Shown: in pieces, positions 33,601 to 38,381 of the stretch
Position numbering within the stretch: the first letter of the stretch is position 1
Layout: every line of letters begins with the position of its first letter
From: Candidatus Kuenenia stuttgartensis
GTDB lineage: Bacteria > Planctomycetota > Planctomycetia > Pirellulales > UBA1268
Length of the DNA: 38,381 nt
Direction: 5' to 3'
NCBI GenBank assembly: GCA_945883745.1
Contig: CAMCYH010000022.1
Location: 1-38,381, forward strand
Made by a program: the position numbers and the translations under genes
The notes under the pieces: model-generated
What the model was told of the DNA's origin: nothing
What the model saw: only the letters and a program-made list of their open reading frames with translations
The model's database searches: none

Positions 33601-34458
33601 TTACCTAAGTTTCAGTTGCCCGTAGCGACGACTCTTGCGGCGCCGAAGAATGGCAGAACTGGAGGGCTTTCGCGGCTTCCTCGTGCCACCACCCTTGGCA
33701 CTCTTGCCGGTCGGACTGACGGGATGACGACCACCCTTTGTCCGCCCCTCACCACCACCATGCGGATGATCGATGGGGTTCATTGCCGTTCCGCGGACAT
33801 GGGGCCGAATACCCATCCACCGCTTCCGCCCAGCTTTGCCAAGCACCACGTTCATGTGCTCGGAATTGCCGATCGCGCCAATGGTTGCACGACAGGCAGC
33901 CGGCACACGGCGAATTTCACCGCTGGGCAGGGTCAACTGAGCCCACTGGGCCTCCCGCGCCACAAGCACCGCAGAAGAACCGGCCGAACGACAGAGCCTG
34001 CCACCACGGCCGGCCTGCAACTCAATGTTGTGAATCTGCATCCCCAGGGGGATGGACGACATGGGCAGGCAGTTCCCCACCTCAGGCGGCGCCGTCTCTC
34101 CACTCTGAACGGTCGCCCCCACCTCGAGCCCTTCCGGGGCAAGAATGAATCGCTTTTCACCGTCTGCATAGTGCACCAGTGCGATGCGGCAGGTGCGATT
34201 GGGATCGTACTGGACAGAGTGAACCGTCCCTGGCACGCCATCTTTGTTGCGGCGGAAGTCAACAAGCCGATAGTGCTGCATGTGGCCGCCACCCCGATGG
34301 CGTGCCGTGATCTTGCCCTGGTTGTTGCGTCCGCCAGTCTTTTTCTTGCGAATACGCAGCGTCTTCGGAGCCGGCGCACCCCGCGTCAACTCGGCAAAGT
34401 CCGAGACGCTCGCATTGCGACGCCCGGCGCTGGTCGGCTTGTAGGTGCGAATTCCCAT
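33601..34458 (-). CDS. rplB: 50S ribosomal protein L2
   Basis: 285 residues, slightly above the usual 273-277. L2 is needed for subunit joining and peptidyl transfer. [58 protein letters not shown] and, near the C-terminus, [20 protein letters not shown] with the conserved histidine of the peptidyl-transferase loop are all clear. The basic end ([14 protein letters not shown]) is normal. It lies 20 bases after rplW. Confidence 0.98.
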   Translation of the reverse strand: MGIRTYKPTSAGRRNASVSDFAELTRGAPAPKTLRIRKKKTGGRNNQGKITARHRGGGHMQHYRLVDFRRNKDGVPGTVHSVQYDPNRTCRIALVHYADGEKRFILAPEGLEVGATVQSGETAPPEVGNCLPMSSIPLGMQIHNIELQAGRGGRLCRSAGSSAVLVAREAQWAQLTLPSGEIRRVPAACRATIGAIGNSEHMNVVLGKAGRKRWMGIRPHVRGTAMNPIDHPHGGGEGRTKGGRHPVSPTGKSAKGGGTRKPRKPSSSAILRRRKSRRYGQLKLR

Positions 34459-34478
34459 GGTTTCATCCCGAATGCAAA

Positions 34479-34799
34479 CTAGAACAGATTGATCTTGGAC
34501 TCTGGCTTCAAGGTGACGATGGCTTTTTTCCAGGCCTTCGTGCTCGTACGTCGCACGCGACTCCGGCGTGCCTTGCCGATCCGGTTTTGAATGGCGACCT
34601 TTTCAACCTTCACATTGAAGAGTTCTTCCACCGCCCGCCGTACGTCTGCCTTCGTTGCAGCTGGCACGACCTCGAACGAATACGCGTTGTGACGAGTGGC
34701 TCGATGCATGCCTTTTTCCGTGACCAGCGGACGAACAATGACCTGGTGAGGAGCCAGATTCGGAGACACGGCGGGTTGGGGAGATACAGGGACAGCCAT
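34479..34799 (-). CDS. rplW: 50S ribosomal protein L23
   Basis: 106 residues. L23 docks trigger factor, SRP and SecYEG at the tunnel exit. After a Pro-rich N-terminal extension ([18 protein letters not shown]), the family pattern reads [40 protein letters not shown] and LFNVKVEKV. The GGAG inside the rplD end lies nine bases before the ATG; only three bases separate the genes. Its end KPESKINLF is close to the usual KxGxxIdlf. Confidence 0.97.
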   Translation of the reverse strand: MAVPVSPQPAVSPNLAPHQVIVRPLVTEKGMHRATRHNAYSFEVVPAATKADVRRAVEELFNVKVEKVAIQNRIGKARRSRVRRTSTKAWKKAIVTLKPESKINLF

Positions 34800-34802
34800 T
34801 AT

Positions 34803-35486
34803 TTACTTCTCCTTCGCCACCCGTGGCCGCCTCGGCTTCGCCGCCTTCACCGCCTTGGGCTTGGCAGCCGCCGATGCACGAAACGAATCAAGCGCGGCCT
34901 TCGTCATGACGATTGCACGGGGCTGCAGAATCGACCAGGCATTGAGTTCCGCCACCGGCGACACCGACATGCCGTCGATGTTACGGGCACTCTTCCATAG
35001 CACTCCGTCATACTTCTCTGGCGAGAACAACACCGTCGACTCACCAAGGCCGAGGGCCTTCATGAGCTTTGCAACCGATGCCGTCTTGGGGGCGTCAAGG
35101 GCCACGCCATCAACGAGTTTGACTTCATCGTCTGCCAGCCGCGCGGCCAACGCCATCCGAGTCGCGGCCTGAAGCGACTTGCGAGGCATCCGCCAGCCGA
35201 AGTCACGCGGATGCTTCGCAAAGATGTGGCCACCGCCACGGCGAGTGCCGCTACGACGGGCACCGGCACGGGCGTTTCCGGTGCCTTTCTGGCGATAGAG
35301 TTTCTTGGTCGACCCGGCCACCTCGCCACGAGTCTTCGTCTTCTGAGTGCCCTGCCGCGCATTCGCCTGGTACATCACAACAGCGTCATGCAAAAGTTGC
35401 TTATTGACCTTGGGCGCCAACTCGGCGGGATCGATCTCATACGTGCCGACTTTTTTGCCGGCCATGTCGTAGACAGCGAGGTTCAC
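34803..35486 (-). CDS. rplD: 50S ribosomal protein L4
   Basis: 227 residues. The start is GTG at 35486, overlapping the rplC stop by four bases (GTGA) with AGGTGG just upstream, which implies coupled translation. L4 reaches into the exit tunnel; in E. coli it represses its own S10 operon. Motifs: QLLHDAVVMYQANARQGTQK, TKKLYRQKGTGNARAGARRS and GGGHIFAKHPRDFGWRMPRK. A Lys/Ala/Pro-rich tail of about 20 residues follows (AAAKPKAVKAAKPRRPRV). Confidence 0.97.
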   Translation of the reverse strand: MNLAVYDMAGKKVGTYEIDPAELAPKVNKQLLHDAVVMYQANARQGTQKTKTRGEVAGSTKKLYRQKGTGNARAGARRSGTRRGGGHIFAKHPRDFGWRMPRKSLQAATRMALAARLADDEVKLVDGVALDAPKTASVAKLMKALGLGESTVLFSPEKYDGVLWKSARNIDGMSVSPVAELNAWSILQPRAIVMTKAALDSFRASAAAKPKAVKAAKPRRPRVAKEK

Positions 35487-36265
35487 TTGCCACCTGCCTT
35501 CTTCTTGCTCGCCGGAGCACCGACCCCGACTCGCTTGAGTTTGTTCGTCTGCCGCACCATGACGTAACTGCCCTGCGGTCCAGGAATAGCACCCCTGACG
35601 AGCAGCAGATTGTTTTCCTTGTCGATCCGCACGAGTTTGAGGTTTCGCATTGTTGATCGCTCGTTGCCGTAACGGCCGGCCATCCGCTTGCCCTTGAACA
35701 CTCGCGCTGGCGACGTGTTCATGCCGGTACCGCCTTGATGACGGTGCACTTTTTTGACGCCGTGACTGGCACGCTGCCCCTTGAAGCCGTGTCGCTTCAT
35801 AACGCCCGCAGTGCCACGCCCCTTCGTCGTACCCGTGACATCGACGAAATCAACTCCGTCAAACAGATCGACAGTCAGCATCTGCCCGATTTCGACCCCC
35901 TCGTAGACCCCCCGCATCTCGCGAACGAGACGCTGAGGCTCACAATCCGCCTTGGGAGCCACCGGCACACCCGCTTCCGCACGAGACTTGGCCCGCTTGC
36001 CATCAAGGTTGGCAACCTGACCTCGAAGCGAGCGACTCGCCAGGCGGCGTGGCTTGTCGAGAAAGCCGATCTGAACGGCCGAATAACCGTCGCGGGCAAC
36101 GCTCCGCACAGAGAGAATCGGGCACGGACCAGCCTCGATCACAGTCACCGGCACTACCGTGCCGTCGGCATCAAAAACCTGCGTCATCCCGATCTTGCGG
36201 CCCAAAAGACCTTTCCGCCCGGCCTTTTCAGCACGCACGGCAGGGGCAGCCCCGGTTGCAGCCAT
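35483..36265 (-). CDS. rplC: 50S ribosomal protein L3
   Basis: 260 residues from the ATG at 36265; an in-frame ATG at 36301 (after TAGGG) would add 12 residues. L3 lies near the peptidyl-transferase centre and starts 50S assembly. The core starts KGLLGRKIGMTQVFDADGTV after an Ala-rich extension of about 18 residues. VTGTTKGRGTAGVMKRHGFK, GQRASHGVKKVHRHQGG and MAGRYGNERSTMRNLKLVRI are diagnostic. It lies 205 bases after rpsJ, the longest gap inside the cluster, and overlaps rplD by four bases. Confidence 0.96.
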   Translation of the reverse strand: MAATGAAPAVRAEKAGRKGLLGRKIGMTQVFDADGTVVPVTVIEAGPCPILSVRSVARDGYSAVQIGFLDKPRRLASRSLRGQVANLDGKRAKSRAEAGVPVAPKADCEPQRLVREMRGVYEGVEIGQMLTVDLFDGVDFVDVTGTTKGRGTAGVMKRHGFKGQRASHGVKKVHRHQGGTGMNTSPARVFKGKRMAGRYGNERSTMRNLKLVRIDKENNLLLVRGAIPGPQGSYVMVRQTNKLKRVGVGAPASKKKAGGK

Positions 36266-36356
36266 AGTTGTTTCGCCGGCAAAATACAGGCCTGGCGCCA
36301 TCGACGCCCTACCCGTTTTGCGATCACGCTCGAAGCCGTTGGCTGCGGGAGCACCG

Positions 36357-36391
36357 GGAACTGTTCACTCCGCTGTTCGGCGGAGAGTTCC
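36357..36391 (-). promoter_or_regulatory. Two-tier hairpin in the rpsJ-rplC gap, candidate regulatory RNA
   Basis: Perfect outer arms GGAACT/AGTTCC (36357-36362, 36386-36391) enclose perfect inner arms CTCCGC/GCGGAG (36368-36373, 3680-85 of the same line, i.e. 36380-36385) with a six-base loop and a five-base one-sided bulge (36363-36367). The outer arms may extend by two C-G pairs past a bulge. No T-run follows, so it is not a classical terminator. It lies in an otherwise empty 205-base gap within the transcript. Confidence 0.5.
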
Positions 36392-36470
36392 GGGCCTTAC
36401 CCGCAACGCCTTCCAAGCATGCCTGTTCGTGCGCTCCAAAAGTGGTTCGTAAGTGTGGTCGAGCGGTCCG

Positions 36471-36797
36471 TTACCGCGACGATGCCTTGATCTTAATATC
36501 GACGCCAGCCGGAAGACTGAGTTTGTTGAGAGCTTCGATCGTTTTGGCGGTCGCCTGGACGATGTCAATCACCCGCTTGTGGGTGCGGATCTCGTACTGC
36601 TGCCGAGCCTTCTTGTCGATGTGTGGGCCAGAGAGCACCGTGTAGCGTTCGATCCTCGTTGGCAGCGGAATGGGGCCATGCACTTCGGAATTCGTCCGCT
36701 TGGCAGTGTCTACGATTTCGGCCGCACTCTGATCGAGGACGGCGTGATCGTACGCCTCCATGCGGATACGGATGATTTCCTGCGTCGGACCGGCCAC
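36471..36797 (-). CDS. rpsJ: 30S ribosomal protein S10
   Basis: 108 residues from the GTG at 36797, which has GGAG seven bases upstream; the frame is open to 36821. S10 sits in the 30S head and also pairs with NusB in antitermination. Motifs: [60 protein letters not shown] and [13 protein letters not shown]. It is the first gene of the supercluster, about 200 bases from the proposed promoter. No tuf or str-operon genes lie upstream. Confidence 0.97.
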   Translation of the reverse strand: MAGPTQEIIRIRMEAYDHAVLDQSAAEIVDTAKRTNSEVHGPIPLPTRIERYTVLSGPHIDKKARQQYEIRTHKRVIDIVQATAKTIEALNKLSLPAGVDIKIKASSR

Positions 36798-37003
36798 GGT
36801 AACACTCCAATAATATTTCAAAAACGGCGTGCCCCCGCAGGGACGTACCGTCCAATCGATCGCAGGGCTCCAGCGACGTCAGGGTCGCTTCACCCGGAAG
36901 AAAGACCCGACGGCCAGAAAATTCCTGTCCATCCGAAGCCTTTTTCGCGACGCCTCTCACGGCCATGTGTGGCCACTACCAGCGCTGCGGGATTGAGCAC
37001 CGA

Positions 37004-37032
37004 AATCTAAAAGCCGCCTGGAGCAATGTCAA
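37004..37032 (-). promoter_or_regulatory. Sigma-70-type promoter of the ribosomal supercluster
   Basis: On the minus strand, a perfect -35 TTGACA (37032 down to 37027), a 17-base spacer and TAGATT (37009 down to 37004; four of six to TATAAT). Transcription would begin near 36997, giving a leader of about 200 bases before rpsJ. It lies 63 bases downstream of the DUF1080 stop. The 298-base region 36798-37095 shows no convincing gene: one open frame from 36966 merely runs into rpsJ in another frame. Confidence 0.7.
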
Positions 37033-37095
37033 CACGCTTGTTTTTCAGGGCCAAACGAGCATGGAACGTCGCGCAAGCAGCCGCGCACGCCGGGC

Positions 37096-37854
37096 CTACA
37101 GCCGCTTGAGTCGCATGTTGCGGAACTCGGCCCACATAGGCTTTCCGGCGTGCAGCTGCAACGCAAAAACGCCATTCTTGAGGGCTAATTCGGGCTCGTT
37201 ATCCGTGAAATCAAGGATCAGGCGGCCGTTGAGCCAATGACGGATGTGGTTGCCCTCGGCCCGAATCACGACGTCATTCCAATCGTCCAGCTTCATGAGT
37301 TCCTTGAACTCATGCTCATCAATGAGCGTGCCGACCACGTTTTTCCCATCGGCATCCCACGTTGCCCGCTCGCCAACCTGACAGATTCGCGCTCGCTTGC
37401 CCCCTTCGTCATAAATGAAGCCGGGCACGTTTGGAAAGGCATTTTCGTTGCGAATCTCGTGCTGGTAGCCCCGCACCACCCACTTGTTGCGGGCCGAGTC
37501 GTCGGTGATGCGCCGCGATCGATACTGGATGCCGGAGTTGTTGGCCGCGTTGCAGCGAAACGAGAGCCGCACCTCGAAATCACCGAGCTCCCCTCCCTGC
37601 CAGATGAGGAAAGTGTTTCCATTGGCCACATTTTCAGGCGTGGTCTCGCCATGAATCACGCCGTCGCGGACAGTCCACAGTCGTGGATCGCCATCCCAGC
37701 CGGCGAGATCCTTGCCGTTGAAAAGCGTCTCCATCCCCGACGGCTCGGCATGCACCGCATCTGGAGCATCAGCTACTGGCGGTGCCGCCTCGGCCCTTCC
37801 CACGATCCACGACGCAGCAACGATGACCAACACACAAGACGCACAACGGTTCAC
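37096..37854 (-). CDS. Exported DUF1080 (3-keto-disaccharide hydrolase-like) protein
   Basis: 252 residues from the GTG at 37854, chosen because AAGGAG lies seven bases upstream and a signal peptide follows at once ([20 protein letters not shown]). The DUF1080 lectin/glucanase-like jelly roll is clear: [76 protein letters not shown] and [15 protein letters not shown]. The family is strongly expanded in planctomycetes; some members cleave 3-keto-glycosides, but substrate cannot be read here. It precedes the ribosomal cluster on the same strand. Confidence 0.92.
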   Translation of the reverse strand: MNRCASCVLVIVAASWIVGRAEAAPPVADAPDAVHAEPSGMETLFNGKDLAGWDGDPRLWTVRDGVIHGETTPENVANGNTFLIWQGGELGDFEVRLSFRCNAANNSGIQYRSRRITDDSARNKWVVRGYQHEIRNENAFPNVPGFIYDEGGKRARICQVGERATWDADGKNVVGTLIDEHEFKELMKLDDWNDVVIRAEGNHIRHWLNGRLILDFTDNEPELALKNGVFALQLHAGKPMWAEFRNMRLKRL

Positions 37855-37970
37855 GGTTCGACTCCTTACCCAAGGGGCTGCCATTTCAGGGCCGACTCTA
37901 CACGGCCGTGCCAAGTGTACTCCCCTGTCTGTGGACCGGCCATCAGCCGACTGGCCAGGCTGTGCATGAG

Positions 37971-37999
37971 TTGCAAAGCCCGCGTTGGCTGCAAAGAAT
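37971..37999 (+). promoter_or_regulatory. Possible promoter of the glycosidase gene
   Basis: TTGCAA (37971-37976), a 17-base spacer and AAGAAT (37994-37999), each four of six to the sigma-70 consensus. The start would be about 25 bases before the ATG at 38031. Correct spacing, weak boxes. Confidence 0.3.
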
Positions 38000-38030
38000 C
38001 CGAGCATCCCATCAACCAGGAGCCGCCATC

Positions 38031-38381
38031 ATGGCCCTCCCTGACGATCCAACGCCTCAGCTGATAGAGGGGGCCGAAGAGCAACGAATCGCATCAATCG
38101 ACGGCGACGCCCTCGGCTGGCGGCGATGGGGCCCCTACCTGGCAGACCGGAGTTGGGGTACGGTGCGCGAGGACTATTCGGCCGACGGCAACGCCTGGGC
38201 CGCCCTCACCTACGACGATGCCCGCGGCGAGGCTTTCCGCTGGGGCGAGGATGGCATCGCCGGGCTCTGTGACCGCTACCAGATGCTCTGCTTCGCGCCA
38301 GCCTTCTGGAACGGCCACGACGACCATCTCAAGGAGCGGTTCTTCGGCGTCACTCCGTTCGAGGGCAACCATGGCGAGGAC
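38031..38381 (+). CDS. GH63/MGH1-like glycosidase, N-terminal part (cut by the window end)
   Basis: 117 residues are visible, still open at the last base. The ATG at 38031 follows AGGAG by eight bases. The sequence fits the start of the large bacterial glucosidase family related to GH63 (MGH1-like domain): [60 protein letters not shown] and EGNHGED. Full-length relatives have some 850-900 residues and form an (alpha/alpha)6 barrel acting on alpha-glucosides or mannosyl-compounds; the catalytic acids lie beyond the window. No signal peptide is seen, so a cytosolic place is likely. It is divergent from the DUF1080 gene, 176 bases apart. Confidence 0.85.
   Translation, partial: MALPDDPTPQLIEGAEEQRIASIDGDALGWRRWGPYLADRSWGTVREDYSADGNAWAALTYDDARGEAFRWGEDGIAGLCDRYQMLCFAPAFWNGHDDHLKERFFGVTPFEGNHGED

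Noticed and set aside
36565..36966. Minus-strand frame starting in the rpsJ leader (a possible leader peptide)
   Set aside because: It continues out of frame through rpsJ, has no Shine-Dalgarno and no recognisable motif.

Overview
The window is about 38.4 kb of GC-rich bacterial DNA that reads as a planctomycete chromosome (Pirellulales-like). The evidence is the set of lineage-typical families: a LEPRxLL-type N-terminus on a giant exoprotein, a DUF1549/DUF1553 gene paired with a Tat-exported DUF1501 gene, DUF1080, a TIGR03009-type protein and a Minf_1886-type (TIGR04138) protein. No mobile-element genes, tRNA, rRNA or CRISPR array were seen. Coding density is high; the longest gene-free stretch is the 298 bases before rpsJ.

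Layout. 1-171 is the 3' end of an unidentified + strand gene. 232-7620 (+) is a 2462-residue mosaic exoprotein: Gly-rich region, putative Ig, two fibronectin III domains, haemagglutinin-like repeats, beta-helix repeats and two embedded pepsin-like aspartic-protease domains. 7649-7788 is a structured non-coding element between convergent genes. 7809-11259 (-) is a compact probable operon: Minf_1886-family protein, an unannotated 40-residue membrane peptide, a four-helix membrane protein, ATP-dependent PEP carboxykinase and an exported glutathione peroxidase. 11343-12260 (-) is a TIGR03009-type exported protein, divergent from a nucleoside phosphorylase/nucleosidase (12418-13158, +). 13221-17146 (-) holds arginine decarboxylase and glutamine-dependent NAD+ synthetase, 8 bases apart. 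17321-20434 (-) holds the DUF1549/DUF1553 and DUF1501 pair.

20516-36797 (-) is one ribosomal-protein supercluster in the order S10-L3-L4-L23-L2-S19-L22-S3-L16-L29-S17-L14-L24-L5-S14-S8-L6-L18-S5-L15-SecY-Adk-Map-L36-S13-S11-S4-RpoA-L17. It joins the classical S10, spc and alpha operons and makes much of both ribosomal subunits, the RNA polymerase alpha subunit, the Sec channel, N-terminal methionine processing and adenylate kinase. rpmD (L30) and infA (IF-1) are missing from their usual slots. A good sigma-70-type promoter lies about 200 bases before rpsJ, and a two-tier hairpin fills the unusually long rpsJ-rplC gap.

37096-37854 (-) is an exported DUF1080 protein. Divergent from it, a GH63/MGH1-like glycosidase begins at 38031 (+) and runs off the window end.

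The most unusual items are the twin protease-like domains of the giant protein, the structured element at 7649-7788, the small membrane peptide and the rpsJ-rplC hairpin. All functions are inferred from reading the translations; no database search was run.
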